A stretch of 64,000 bases of DNA from Methanocella_A sp963769045 (GCA_963769045.1 CAVYKK010000026.1:124001-188000), one strand, 5' to 3'. Positions 8,890 to 18,117 are shown, counted from the stretch's first letter. Program-made: numbers and translations. Notes: generated from the letters alone by a model not told the origin.

Positions 8890-9079
8890 GTTGAAAACGC
8901 TCCGCTCTCCGGTTTCACGCTACGTTACCGAGGGGCTATTACCCGATGACGTAAAGCCCTTTGCTTGTCGGGAAACACCCTGTGTCTGTCCCGGGATATA
9001 TCGTTAATACGGGCATCGTCGAACAATCGTCAGGCGGCACAAAAAAAGCACACGATATGATCCTTCGCCGGCCTTCGTG

Positions 9080-10324
9080 TCAGCTTTTCTCTTCCCAGAC
9101 CTTCACTATCTCGACGACCGTCTTCACGGCCATTTCCATGTCCTGTACCGCCACCCATTCGAGCGGGGAGTGGTAGTTGTGCGCGCCGTCGAAGATATTC
9201 GGCGTAGGCAGGCCCATGAAACATAGCCTGGCACCGTCGGTGCCGCCCCGGATGATGTCCTGCTTCGGGGTGATGCCCAGCCGCTTCATCGCCTCGATCG
9301 CGTAGTCCGTCACCAGCGGGTAGGCGTCAAGCACCTCGCGCATGTTGCGGTACTGCTCTTTAATCTCGAATTCCATTTTCGACCCGGGATACTTTCCGAC
9401 TGCATCGGCGGCGAGCTTCTTCAGCAGGTCCTCATAGACCTGGAGCTTTGGCGTGTCGAAATCCCGAATAATGAACTTCAACCGAGTCATCTCTTCATTA
9501 CCCTCGAAGGAGATACAATGGACGAAGCCCTCCCGACCGTCGGTGGTTTCCGGCGATAGCTTATTTTTCGGCAGGCTGTCCATGAAGGCTGCGGCAACCT
9601 TGATCGAGTTGACCAGCTTATTTTTCGCGTAGCCGGGATGGATGCTCCGGCCGTAGAACCGGAAGGTCATGCCATCGGCGCTGAACGTCTCATTTTCGAC
9701 TTCGCCCCGGCTGGATGCGTCGAGCGTGTAGCCGAAGTCTGCATGGAGATCGCTCACGTCCAGCTTTTCCGTGCCCCTGCCGACTTCCTCGTCGGGGGTG
9801 ATCAGCACCTTCACAGTCCCGTGTTTCACCTCCGGGTGTTTGGCCAGGTAGTTGATCGCGTCGACTATTTCGGCTACCCCCGCTTTATCGTCGCCTCCGA
9901 GCAACGTATCGCCGCTGCTCGTGATGATGTCGTAGCCGATCATGCCCTTGAGGTCCGGGTTTTCGGCGACAGAAATGACCAGTCCGTTCGGGAGCGTGAT
10001 GTCACCGCCCCGGTAGTCCCGGTGGACGACGGGCTTCACGCCCGCGCCGGTGACCTGGTCAGACGTGTCCGCGTGGCCGATCAACGCGATGGTCGGGACA
10101 CGCTTCTTCGTATTCGCAGGCAGCGTGGCCGTCACGTAGCCCCATTGGTCCATGCGGGCGTCTTTGAGACCGATGGCCATCAGCTCATTGGCGAGCTCCT
10201 GCAGCAGTACCTTCTGCTTCGCCGTGCTCGGGAACGAGGTCGAGTCCCCGTCGGACTGGGTGTCGTATCTCACGTATCGTAAAAAGCGCTCGGCACAGGT
10301 GAACTGGTAATTCTCTTCGAACAT
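9080..10324 (-). CDS. pepT: Peptidase T (M20B tripeptide aminopeptidase)
   Basis: The 414-residue product has the M20 metallopeptidase motifs IGHADTSDQ (first metal His and catalytic Asp), GGDDKAGVAE (bridging Asp), TPDEEVGRGT (catalytic Glu pair) and the dimerisation-domain motif RSIHPGYAKN. The C-terminal IRGGTDGARL and FDGAHNYHSPLEW are typical of PepT. It removes the N-terminal residue of tripeptides in the cytoplasm. Start ATG 10324 is preferred over GTG 10333 because GGTGT lies upstream. It is transcribed in the same direction as, and ahead of, the cysteine desulfidase gene. Confidence 0.92.
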   Translation of the reverse strand: MFEENYQFTCAERFLRYVRYDTQSDGDSTSFPSTAKQKVLLQELANELMAIGLKDARMDQWGYVTATLPANTKKRVPTIALIGHADTSDQVTGAGVKPVVHRDYRGGDITLPNGLVISVAENPDLKGMIGYDIITSSGDTLLGGDDKAGVAEIVDAINYLAKHPEVKHGTVKVLITPDEEVGRGTEKLDVSDLHADFGYTLDASSRGEVENETFSADGMTFRFYGRSIHPGYAKNKLVNSIKVAAAFMDSLPKNKLSPETTDGREGFVHCISFEGNEEMTRLKFIIRDFDTPKLQVYEDLLKKLAADAVGKYPGSKMEFEIKEQYRNMREVLDAYPLVTDYAIEAMKRLGITPKQDIIRGGTDGARLCFMGLPTPNIFDGAHNYHSPLEWVAVQDMEMAVKTVVEIVKVWEEKS

Positions 10325-10433
10325 GACAAACACCGGATAAAGGAATGTCGATCTATCGTATTGCCACGACTATGTACCTGATTTCCTAAAAATGTTGTTG
10401 CGCCGATGAGTGGTAAAAAGAAAGAAGGAACTA

Positions 10434-10895
10434 TCAGCCCTTCAGCGGGAACAGGATAAGCGTCTGAAGCTTCGCAGGCTCGGTGTCCATCGGGCTGTTG
10501 TAATAGACTTCGTAGACTATGCCGGTCGGCTCCAGCCCCTTTTCCGTCACGAGCTTTGTTAATGCCTCGTAGGCGGACGGCATTTCCAGGTACGGGCCGG
10601 TATAGAGGCAGGTGCCCGTCTTTCCGCCCGGTATCTGGCTGGCCTTGATCTCGCTTTTACCCGGCAGCTTCTTGCTGACAGGGAAGCCGATCTCGATGTC
10701 CAGGTCGGACATGTCCATGTTGTAGTATGCCACGTATGGCGCTCCCGCCGGCTGCTGGCCGATCTCGCCCAGGTACTGTGCCACAGCGCCAAAGCCCTGG
10801 CCTATCGCCTGGGGCAGGCTTTCCATGTTCGTCCGCTTACGGATCGATAAAGCCGGCTGCGCCGGCATCTCTTTGATCTCACATTTGATGGTCAT
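10434..10895 (-). CDS. GyrI-like / effector-binding-domain protein
   Basis: This is a 153-residue stand-alone effector-binding domain related to the C-terminal ligand domains of the MerR regulators at 12.8-14.7 kb. Shared features are the DIEIGFPV strand, the CLYTGPY motif and a terminal YYNSPMD...LILFPL. Such SOUL/GyrI-like domains bind small hydrophobic or cationic molecules. The start is ATG 10895, with GGAAG 7 nt upstream; an earlier ATG six codons upstream lacks this. There is no DNA-binding domain, so it may act as a ligand scavenger or enzyme. Confidence 0.85.
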   Translation of the reverse strand: MTIKCEIKEMPAQPALSIRKRTNMESLPQAIGQGFGAVAQYLGEIGQQPAGAPYVAYYNMDMSDLDIEIGFPVSKKLPGKSEIKASQIPGGKTGTCLYTGPYLEMPSAYEALTKLVTEKGLEPTGIVYEVYYNSPMDTEPAKLQTLILFPLKG

Positions 10896-11164
10896 AAGTA
10901 ACTTCCTGAGCAATCGTTTAGCACGGGATATAATTACTTTGACGTGAGGGCTTTGCGAAAGTATTGCCGATTAAATGGCAAGTAATAAATTGCTCCCGGT
11001 ACCTCAAGGAAAATGCGGTCACTGGTTAAAGGTGGTTGTCGCGTACATTCGCATGCGTGCGTGAACAACCTGGAGGGAATCCCTTGATAATTTCCCCGAC
11101 GGAACGAGGGAACCCGATTTAGAGAATGTACCATGAGGCCCGCATAATGAATAATTTAAAAAAA

Positions 11165-11260
11165 TCAACTGACAGTGAACCCTACTACGCCAATGATAAC
11201 ACCTAACATGATCATCGTCGCGAGCAGTACGAGCCAGACAAATTTTTCGCCGTTTTTCAT
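11165..11260 (-). CDS. 31-residue single-span membrane protein
   Basis: Starting at ATG 11258-11260, the peptide is MKNGEKFVWLVLLATMIMLG followed by VIIGVVGFTVS. It has a charged N-terminus and one hydrophobic helix of about 24 residues. A textbook Shine-Dalgarno (GAGGT) lies 6 nt upstream, which is the main reason to believe it is translated. It sits alone in the 480-bp gap between the GyrI-like and GNAT genes; the rest of that gap shows nothing else. Function unknown. Confidence 0.65.
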   Translation of the reverse strand: MKNGEKFVWLVLLATMIMLGVIIGVVGFTVS

Positions 11261-11375
11261 ATTTTTACCTCAACTTGTATCGTTAGGCTGAAGGGAAATT
11301 TAATTATGCCCTTACGATTTTGACAGTATATCCCGGTAAATTTATTATCAGCGGCAGGCGTAAGAAGCATATGTC

Positions 11376-11834
11376 ATGAGTGGCATCAAGTTTTCCAGCC
11401 TGGCCGATCGCCCGGAGTTAAAGGGTCTCGTCGCCGGATGGCTGTGGAGCTTCTGGGGTGCTGCGGGCAACTTTCAGTTCTACCGCAGCATGGCGGAACA
11501 TTGCCAGAAGGACGATTTCCCCCTGATGTACGTCGCTTTTATCGATGGCACGCCGGCAGGAACAGTCTCGCTACTCCGGGCCGACCTTTTCTCCCGGCAG
11601 GACCTGTATCCCTGGATGGCTGACCTCTATGTGCCGCCGGAATACCGGTCCCGGGGCATCGGCTCTGCGCTACAGGACTTCGTGCTGGCAGAGGCGAAGA
11701 GGCTGGGATTCGATGAGATATACCTGTATACGCCGCTGAAAGGGTATTATGAAAAGAAGGGCTGGGAATTCGTCTGCGAAGAAATGGACCGGGACTGCCA
11801 GATCGTCAGGATATACAGGATAAAAATCCAATAG
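11376..11834 (+). CDS. GNAT-family N-acetyltransferase
   Basis: The 152-residue GNAT domain has the acetyl-CoA pyrophosphate loop in DLYVPPEYRSRGIGSAL (residues 83-99) and the C-terminal YLYTPLKGYYEKKGWEF motif with the usual Tyr. The substrate cannot be told from sequence. The start at ATG 11376 is supported by the fit of the N-terminus to the family; the Shine-Dalgarno is weak. It is convergent with the ureohydrolase gene, stop to stop within about 15 bp. Confidence 0.85.
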   Translation: MSGIKFSSLADRPELKGLVAGWLWSFWGAAGNFQFYRSMAEHCQKDDFPLMYVAFIDGTPAGTVSLLRADLFSRQDLYPWMADLYVPPEYRSRGIGSALQDFVLAEAKRLGFDEIYLYTPLKGYYEKKGWEFVCEEMDRDCQIVRIYRIKIQ

Positions 11835-11849
11835 CAGGTTGCCGTTATG

Positions 11850-12683
11850 CTATATTTCCCTGCAGAAGCTTACCAGCTCTCTTAAAGGCCTGATATCCAT
11901 ATTATCGGAAGGCCGTAGCTCGACGATGCTTATGCCCGCCATGTTGGACCCCGTCTTTAGATCGTGTAGAAGGTCTAACAGAGTATCGAAGCCCAGCCCG
12001 TCAGGCGTCAGGCACAAGCCCCACGGGCACTTGCCGGAATCCAGTACGTCGAGGTCAATGTGCACGTACAGGTTATGGAAGCCTTTTGCTTTCACGAGCC
12101 GGGATACCTTTTCAACCCCCTGCTCAATATCGCCTACGGTGAGGACGCTGATTTCATTATTCCTGATGAAGTCGGCCTCGGGAGCATCTAAGTCCCTCGT
12201 GCCGACCATGATCACCTGTGACGGCTTTAGCGTGGAAAACGACCGGTTGATGAGCGATTCGTCTCCGTCGCCAAGCAGGCACCTCAAAGGCATCCCGTGG
12301 AAGTTGCCGGTGACAGACGTCGATGGCGAGTTCAGGTCGCCGTGGGCGTCGAGCCACAGTACCGCAAGATCGCCGTCATACAGCTTGTTCAGGTAAGAGA
12401 CAGGTGCCACTTCCGTCCCGCAGTCGCCGCCGATGAGAAATATCTTTTCCGGCCCGGCCGCTTCGACGATCGCGCGTGCGTCCGCGAGCTGGCGGGCGAT
12501 CTGGCGATATCCCCACATGCCGTTCTCCAGCCGCAGGTCCATGTCCAGGCTGACCGGCACTTCCGCATATCCGGTCCCGGGAGGCAACAGTTCGGTTATC
12601 GCCTGTGCGCCATCGTATACGTACTTCCGTTTCCCGGAGCCCTGCCATTGCGGGAAGACCAGCGTGAGCAAGCGTGACGTCAT
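11850..12683 (-). CDS. Arginase/agmatinase (ureohydrolase) family protein with altered metal ligand
   Basis: The 277-residue product has the two-manganese motifs DAHGDLN (112-118) and HIDLDVLD (208-215), and an ELRP near the end. The first motif, normally GGDHS, reads GGDCG (85-89), so Cys88 replaces the histidine ligand. Family members hydrolyse guanidino compounds (arginine, agmatine, formiminoglutamate). With this change the metal content or substrate may differ. A T-rich gap separates it from the divergent MerR gene. Confidence 0.8.
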   Translation of the reverse strand: MTSRLLTLVFPQWQGSGKRKYVYDGAQAITELLPPGTGYAEVPVSLDMDLRLENGMWGYRQIARQLADARAIVEAAGPEKIFLIGGDCGTEVAPVSYLNKLYDGDLAVLWLDAHGDLNSPSTSVTGNFHGMPLRCLLGDGDESLINRSFSTLKPSQVIMVGTRDLDAPEADFIRNNEISVLTVGDIEQGVEKVSRLVKAKGFHNLYVHIDLDVLDSGKCPWGLCLTPDGLGFDTLLDLLHDLKTGSNMAGISIVELRPSDNMDIRPLRELVSFCREI

Positions 12684-12763
12684 GATATCTGTTGAAGATC
12701 AGTATCGATAAAAGCCATAAAAGTATCTGTGGCAGCGTAAGCAACGAAAGGTTGACGTGCGTA

Positions 12764-12781
12764 AAACTCCATGCAAATATG
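12764..12781. promoter_or_regulatory. 18-bp sequence shared upstream of both MerR genes (copy 1)
   Basis: AAACTCCATGCAAATATG ends 33 bases before the first base of the MerR start codon. The identical sequence occurs at 13801-13818, again 33 bases before the second gene. It includes an AT-rich part that could serve as the TATA box. Either a shared autoregulatory operator or a retained core promoter after gene duplication would explain the identity. Confidence 0.6.
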
Positions 12782-12813
12782 GTGCTTAACGATAAGTAAG
12801 CTGGTGATGTGAA

Positions 12814-13678
12814 ATGACCCCTGAATCGGACCTCCAGATATCCATCGGCAAGTTCTCGCAGATCACGAGCCTTTCCCCCCGGGCCTTGCGCCTGTACGAG
12901 GAGAAAGGCCTGCTCAGCCCGAAGCGCGACCTGTTCAACAACTACCGTTTTTACTCTTCGGACCAGATCGAGACGGGCCTGAAGATCAAGACACTGAGCT
13001 GGATGGGCTTCAGCTGCGCGGAGATCGACCAGGTTCTCGCGTACCTCGAAAACCCGGCCGCCAACGAGGCCAGGATCGAGCAGCTGTTCAAGCAGAAGCT
13101 GGCGCAGACGCAGATCGAGATCCAGAAGCTGAAGAAGGTCGAGGAGGTCCTGCAGGGGAGAAAAGCGATAGAGGTGTTATACATGACCAGCACGGAACCA
13201 GTCGTAAAAGAAATCCCCGAAATACGCGTGATCAGCAAGCGTGGCATAGGCATACCGTCAGGAAGTCATCCCCGGCTTGATCGGCGCGGTGATGCAGCAG
13301 ATCTTCAGCCCGGCGAACCAGCGCGGCAACGTGAACATCAACGGGCCTATCACCCTGCTGTTCCGCCACGAGACGCTGACGAAGACCCCGGAAGAGGGCG
13401 GCATGGCCCATACGGAGTTCGAGATCGCGGTGCCTGTCGTCGGCCGCATCTCGGTCGAGCCCGGGTTCGACGTCAAGTCACTGCCCGGCGAAAAGATGGT
13501 GACGCTCATCTACACCGGCCCGTACCACGAGGTCGGAGGGGCGTACACGAAGGCTATTGACTTCGTCGGCAGTCACGGGCTGAAGATGAACGGCCTCTGC
13601 CGGGAGATGTACCTCAACAACCCGCAGGAAGTGCCGGAAAGCAAGCTCATGACGGAAATCCAGATACCGGTAGCCTGA
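12814..13678 (+). pseudogene. MerR-family regulator with effector domain, frameshifted
   Basis: The N-terminal part (12814 to about 13258) is a MerR winged helix (ITSLSPRALRLYEEKGLLSP) plus a coiled coil. After a single extra base near 13258, the GyrI-like effector domain continues in the next frame to 13678. Comparison with the intact tandem paralogue at 13851 places the indel in the linker after VISKRGIGIP. As read, only a truncated regulator with a nonsense tail would be made. The Shine-Dalgarno GGTGATG is intact. It may be a recent pseudogene, a recoding site or a sequence error. Confidence 0.8.
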
Positions 13679-13800
13679 ACAGGCTGCCCGTATCCTATCT
13701 TTTTATTGAAGGTCCTCCGGGCGAGGGGCGGGTAAACGCTCATGCCTGTCCTGCACGTTTTACGTTGTGACTGGCAATATAACGAAACCTTGACTATGTG

Positions 13801-13818
13801 AAACTCCATGCAAATATG
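13801..13818. promoter_or_regulatory. 18-bp sequence shared upstream of both MerR genes (copy 2)
   Basis: This is identical to 12764-12781 and at the same distance (33 bases) from the start codon of the second MerR gene, although the sequences between it and the start codon differ in detail. This makes a functional site (promoter or operator) more likely than chance. Confidence 0.6.
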
Positions 13819-13850
13819 TTGTGATACGGTTAGTAAGCTGGTGAAGGAAT

Positions 13851-14714
13851 ATGTCCCCTGATGAAGGCATCCAGATATCCATTGGCAAGTTCTCGCAAAT
13901 AACCAGCCTCTCTCAGCAGGCGTTACGACGCTATGACGAGCGGGGCCTGCTCAGCCCGAAGCGCGACCGGTTCAACAACTACAGGTTCTACTCATCAGAG
14001 CAGATAGAGCCTGGCCTGAAGATCCGGACGCTGAGCTGGATGGGCTTCAGCTGTGCCGAGATCGAAGAGATACTGGGCTATCTCGATGCTCCGGCAGGGC
14101 ATGAGGCCCGGATCGAGGAGCTGTTCAAGCAGAAGCTGGCACAGACGCAGATCGAGATCCAGAAGCTGAAGAAGGTCGAGGAAATCCTGCAGGGGAAGAA
14201 AGCCATCGAGGTGTTATACATGACCAGCACAGAACCCGTAATCAAAGACGTTCCCGAGATACGTGTAATTAGCAAGAAAGGCGTCGGTGTCCCGGGCGAA
14301 ATCTTCCCTGGCCTTATCGGCGCGGTGATGCAGCAGATCTTCAGCCCGGCGAACCAGCGCGGCAACGTGAACATCAACGGCCCGCCCGCTTCGCTGTACG
14401 GTCCGTCCTCGCTGACGGAGATACATGAAGTGGACGGCAAGCTCCATATGGAGTTCGAGGTCGCCGTGCCTATCGTCGGCCGGATATCGGTCGACCCGGG
14501 CTTCGACGTGAAGACGCTGCCCGGAGGCATGATGGTGACGGTGATTCACACGGGCCCCTACCAGGAGGTTCGTGGCGCGTACACCAAGGCTATGGATTAC
14601 ATCGGCAGCCACGGGCTGAAGATTAATGGCACCTGCCGGGAATTGTACCTCAACAACCCGCAGGGAGTGCCGGAAGACAAGCTCATGACTGAGATACAGA
14701 TTCCAGTGGTATAA
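13851..14714 (+). CDS. MerR-family transcription regulator with GyrI-like effector-binding domain
   Basis: The 287-residue BmrR/BltR-type architecture has a MerR winged helix (about 8-75), a dimerising coiled coil (about 90-120) and an effector-binding domain (about 130-287) with VISKKGVGVPGEI, the FEVAVPIVG strand and VIHTGPYQEV. Such regulators bind cationic or hydrophobic ligands and activate efflux genes. It is a tandem duplicate of the frameshifted gene upstream, with long near-identical stretches (for example the 'QKLAQTQIEIQKLKKVEE' helix). The AEC transporter gene follows and is a possible target. A T-run follows the stop at about 14730. Confidence 0.9.
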   Translation: MSPDEGIQISIGKFSQITSLSQQALRRYDERGLLSPKRDRFNNYRFYSSEQIEPGLKIRTLSWMGFSCAEIEEILGYLDAPAGHEARIEELFKQKLAQTQIEIQKLKKVEEILQGKKAIEVLYMTSTEPVIKDVPEIRVISKKGVGVPGEIFPGLIGAVMQQIFSPANQRGNVNINGPPASLYGPSSLTEIHEVDGKLHMEFEVAVPIVGRISVDPGFDVKTLPGGMMVTVIHTGPYQEVRGAYTKAMDYIGSHGLKINGTCRELYLNNPQGVPEDKLMTEIQIPVV

Positions 14715-14889
14715 TAAGGCCACTGGCCCCTTTTTTATATAATAGTCCATGCCTGTACGTATCTTCACGGCCCACTTCATTAAATAGTACGAATGCTAAA
14801 ATGCAATCGGCTTGAGACCCGGGCGACTGTAACTGTTAACCGAGAAAGTCCGCAGGGTGGCATGCCACAGAAAGAGCGGGTGCTGACGG

Positions 14890-15831
14890 GTGACCGGACA
14901 AATAGATATTGTCGTCAACCAGATAGTGATATTTGCTATCCTGATGGCGATCGGGTTCATCGCGGTGAAGACAAAAGCGATCTCCAGGGATGCGTTGAGC
15001 GCCCTTTCCAGACTGATCGTCGTCGTCCTGCTCCCGGCGCTGATCTTCAGTATCATGGCCGACAGCGGCGTGAAGATAAGCGATTTTACAAACGGCGGCA
15101 GCTTTGCCTTCGGCGTCGCGCTGTGCTATACACTATTGATCGTTTCAGCTATTGTCATGAGCCGGCTGCTGAAGCTCGAAGGCAAGACCGCGAACATATT
15201 CACGAGCATGGCCACCTTCGGCAACATGGGCTTCATGGGAATACCGCTGCTGCTGGGCGTTTTCGACGACCCTGCGACACAGGTCAGCATCGCGATCTAT
15301 ACGGTCATCGATATGGCGCTGCTGTGGACATACGGTGTCTACCTGTGCAGCCGGCACCGGGAAGAAAAGGGCAGAATGGGAGCCCTGAAAAACATGATCA
15401 ATCCCACCACGGTCGCCCTGCTCATCGGCTTCGTGGTCATGGCGCTGCAGATACCTGTGCCCGACGTGCTGATGAGCACCGTCTCGGGGGTCGGCAACAC
15501 GAGCAAGTACCTGACGCTTGTCTATCTGGGCGGCGTCCTGGCGTTCATCTCGGTCGGCAACATCGTGAGAAAGCCGAACATCTTCGTCCTGACGGCAGTC
15601 AAAATGCTGGCGCTGCCGATCATCGCGTATATCCTGTTAGGCTTTTTCCTGCCCCCGGTCCCAAGGATGATACTGACTCTGATCGTCGGGCTGCCGGCTA
15701 TGACGACCGTCGCCATGATAGCCACAGTCTACGAGTCGGACGTGGACTATGCCACTGAGATTATTTTCGTGACGACGCTGGCCAGTCTCGTGACCATACC
15801 ACTCGTTTTCCTGATCGCGAGCGCTATGTAA
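14890..15831 (+). CDS. Auxin efflux carrier (AEC) family transporter
   Basis: The 313-residue membrane protein has about ten hydrophobic segments in the two-half arrangement of the AEC/bile-acid-transporter fold. Motifs include LPALIFSIMAD in the first half, FGNMGFMGIPL (crossover) and LPAMTTVAMIATVYE in the second. Family members export small organic acids or auxin-like compounds; the substrate here is unknown. The start is GTG 14890, since no in-frame ATG lies near. It is downstream of and parallel to the MerR genes. Confidence 0.85.
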   Translation: MTGQIDIVVNQIVIFAILMAIGFIAVKTKAISRDALSALSRLIVVVLLPALIFSIMADSGVKISDFTNGGSFAFGVALCYTLLIVSAIVMSRLLKLEGKTANIFTSMATFGNMGFMGIPLLLGVFDDPATQVSIAIYTVIDMALLWTYGVYLCSRHREEKGRMGALKNMINPTTVALLIGFVVMALQIPVPDVLMSTVSGVGNTSKYLTLVYLGGVLAFISVGNIVRKPNIFVLTAVKMLALPIIAYILLGFFLPPVPRMILTLIVGLPAMTTVAMIATVYESDVDYATEIIFVTTLASLVTIPLVFLIASAM

Positions 15832-15854
15832 AAAGGAGAAAAATAGCGGTTAAT

Positions 15855-16319
15855 TTAAAATGATTTGCTCAGTTTATCGACCACTTCATTGATCTGGTTG
15901 TCGCGGCCCTTGCTCCCCCACATCACGATCCCGGTACCGACAACCGTCCCGCCTTTCGCTTCGACGCCCTTCGTCAGCGCTTTAACCGCCTGATTGCCAC
16001 CGGTAAATGCCAGCGCCAGGCCTTTGGTCACGAACACGACGGCTTTCTTGCCGTTTAACGGGGGAAGCTGGTTCATGTAAGATGCCATTACCCTGGACAG
16101 GGAAAAGGCCTGTACCGGCCCGGCGAATGCCAGAGCATCGTAACCGGACAGGTCCGGAAATTTCTCGATCTTCGCCTTGGCCGGGTCAGTCTCGCCGCCG
16201 ACCGTGGTCAGGCGTTCGACATTCACCGAGTGGCCCGCGGCCGTCAGCTTTTCCTGGAGCTTCTGAGCTACTGAAAAAGTATTGCCGGTCTGGGAATAGA
16301 CTATGATACCGATCTTCAT
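15855..16319 (-). CDS. Flavodoxin-like protein
   Basis: The 154-residue product has the FMN phosphate loop YSQTGNT at residues 8-14 and the aromatic-containing second loop AFAGPVQAFSLS. The fold and length match short-chain flavodoxins or flavodoxin-domain oxidoreductases; C-terminal GIVMWGSKGRDN is typical of the latter in archaea. It is convergent with the AEC transporter gene. The 300 bp upstream of its start hold no gene that I can see apart from the GNAT remnant further on. Confidence 0.85.
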   Translation of the reverse strand: MKIGIIVYSQTGNTFSVAQKLQEKLTAAGHSVNVERLTTVGGETDPAKAKIEKFPDLSGYDALAFAGPVQAFSLSRVMASYMNQLPPLNGKKAVVFVTKGLALAFTGGNQAVKALTKGVEAKGGTVVGTGIVMWGSKGRDNQINEVVDKLSKSF

Positions 16320-16618
16320 AAAAATCCCATACCTAGTGGACGGTGGAATATTAAATATTTCCTTACATGAAGGACATTATGTTAAAAAATGCCTGGAAGT
16401 TTTCATGATATGTCTGACACCGTTAGTTCAACGTTGTGGCCATAAGCCTATTTAAGAGGAAGAAACAAGCATTCATATGCCTGCAGATGCGACTTTAGCC
16501 CCACAATGCACTAAACCGTTTGTATCTGCCGGTGTGCCGGCCGCCAGGATATACTGTTATGGCCGGCGTCTCATTTTTGCGTCATGTATCGGCGCCTGTT
16601 GGCATTGTAACTGCAGCT

Positions 16619-16791
16619 TTAAACGAATCTGGCGAACTCCGGGGGATATATGACCATCCCTTCGACCCCGTCAAGAGACCGGGGGACCAGCTCGAGAGCC
16701 ATGAACGCCCTGGCATCCTGCCCGAAGGCTAGCCGGTTCACTTCGTAGATGCGGCACGATCGCGGTCGTTTTAAGAGCGAAATTCGATCAT
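16619..16791 (-). pseudogene. Decayed GNAT acetyltransferase remnant coupled to rsgA
   Basis: Reading leftwards from ATG 16789-16791, the sequence first matches the start of the GNAT gene at 22105-22620 (MIEFRS, then a TAA stop, then IYEVNRLAFG after a one-base loss). It then jumps to that protein's last 30 residues (AFMALELVPRSLDGVEGMVI). About 110-120 internal codons are missing. So it carries a nonsense codon, a frameshift and a large internal deletion. Its ATG overlaps the rsgA stop as ATGA, showing that it was once translationally coupled to rsgA. Confidence 0.75.
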
Positions 16792-17879
16792 TGGAAACCC
16801 CGCGAGTTACTACCCTGCACCCTGCTCCGATTAATTTCCTTGGCCGTCTTCGCGATCTGTTTCCATTTCTTCTTGTCCTCGATCATCAGTTCCGGGTTCT
16901 TCTTCCGTTCGACCGCTGCCAGCTCTTTCTGCAGTTTACGGTAGCTCTCAAGCCGCTTTTCTGACAGGGTGCCATCCCTCAGCGCCGCCTTGATGGCGCA
17001 GCCCGGCTCAGTCTCATGCTTGCAGTCGGAGAACCTGCACCGCCTCGCCAGCTCGTCGATGTCCCGGAACAGGTCCTGCAGCCCTTTCCCCGCATCCCAC
17101 AGCTGAAGCTCCCTCATGCCGGGATTGTCGATGATGATGCCGCCATTCTCCAGCAAGATCAGTTCCCGCTCGGTGGTCACGTGCCGGCCCCGGCTGTCGT
17201 CTTCCCGTATCTCGCCAACCTTCTGCCGCTCCCGGCCTGCGAGCACGTTGATGAGCGTCGACTTCCCCACGCCCGACGACCCGATGAGCGCGACGGTTTT
17301 GCCTTCCTGCAGATACGGAGATAACTGTTCCAGACCTTTGCCCCCTACGGCGCTGATCGCAAATGCATTGACGTCAGGTACGATCTCCCGCACCTCGTCG
17401 ATTTTTTGCGCAGTATCATCGCAAACATCCGATTTGCTCAGGACTACAACCGGCTCCGCACCGCTGTCCTTCGCAATGGCGAGGTACCGCTCCAGCCGCC
17501 GAAGGTTGAAGTCCTTGTTGAGCGAGGTCATGATGAATACGGTATCGATGTTGGTGACGATCACCTGCTCGCCCGTGACCCGGCCCGTGTCTTTCCGGGA
17601 GAACTTGCTCTTCCGGGGCAATACCGCCTGTATCGTAAACGAACCCGCGGTGTCCCGGGATACGGCTACCCAGTCACCTACAGCTGGGAGAGTGCCGCTT
17701 TTCCTTATATTGCCCGAGACTCTGGCGCGGACTTCTCCCTCTTTCAAATGGACTTTATAGTTACTCTTGTAGACAGTAGAAACCCGTCCGGGCTTGCATG
17801 TCGCGGCAAATTCCTTAAAGTGCTCTCCAAAAAAAGCGCTCCAGCCGAGCTTTTTAAACCATGGATCCACAAAGGTCAT
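16788..17879 (-). CDS. rsgA: Ribosome small-subunit-dependent GTPase RsgA (YjeQ)
   Basis: The 363-residue protein has the circularly permuted GTPase order: an N-terminal OB fold (about 30-95), G4 as LSKSD (147-151, instead of NKxD), the P-loop GSSGVGKS (200-207), G3 as DNPG (251-254), then the zinc finger C281, C286, H288, C294. RsgA helps late maturation of the 30S subunit. It is a bacterial family present in some methanogens, which suggests old horizontal transfer. The C-terminus is Lys/Arg-rich, as expected for rRNA contact. A GNAT remnant overlaps its stop codon. Confidence 0.92.
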   Translation of the reverse strand: MTFVDPWFKKLGWSAFFGEHFKEFAATCKPGRVSTVYKSNYKVHLKEGEVRARVSGNIRKSGTLPAVGDWVAVSRDTAGSFTIQAVLPRKSKFSRKDTGRVTGEQVIVTNIDTVFIMTSLNKDFNLRRLERYLAIAKDSGAEPVVVLSKSDVCDDTAQKIDEVREIVPDVNAFAISAVGGKGLEQLSPYLQEGKTVALIGSSGVGKSTLINVLAGRERQKVGEIREDDSRGRHVTTERELILLENGGIIIDNPGMRELQLWDAGKGLQDLFRDIDELARRCRFSDCKHETEPGCAIKAALRDGTLSEKRLESYRKLQKELAAVERKKNPELMIEDKKKWKQIAKTAKEINRSRVQGSNSRGFQ

Positions 17880-18117
17880 CTCCGCTATTCATTAAAATAC
17901 TAAATTTCAATGAATGTCTTAACTTCCATTTACTTCATCCGTTATGAACTTTTTGAGCCTGTAAACCCGATCATATTCTTATATCTACGCATGGCATGTT
18001 ACTGATTAAGTGGTAGTTCATTAAATTTCATCAGGTTCTTAGACATCGTAACTCATAGCTTGTATCGACGCAGTTTTATTTTCAAGGCCAGTTGGTATAA
18101 CCACGTTGCTGGTTATT

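Noticed and set aside
12814..13678. Programmed frameshift in the first MerR gene
   Set aside because: No slippery heptamer or following pseudoknot is apparent, and the intact tandem copy makes a plain indel simpler. Kept only as a remote option.
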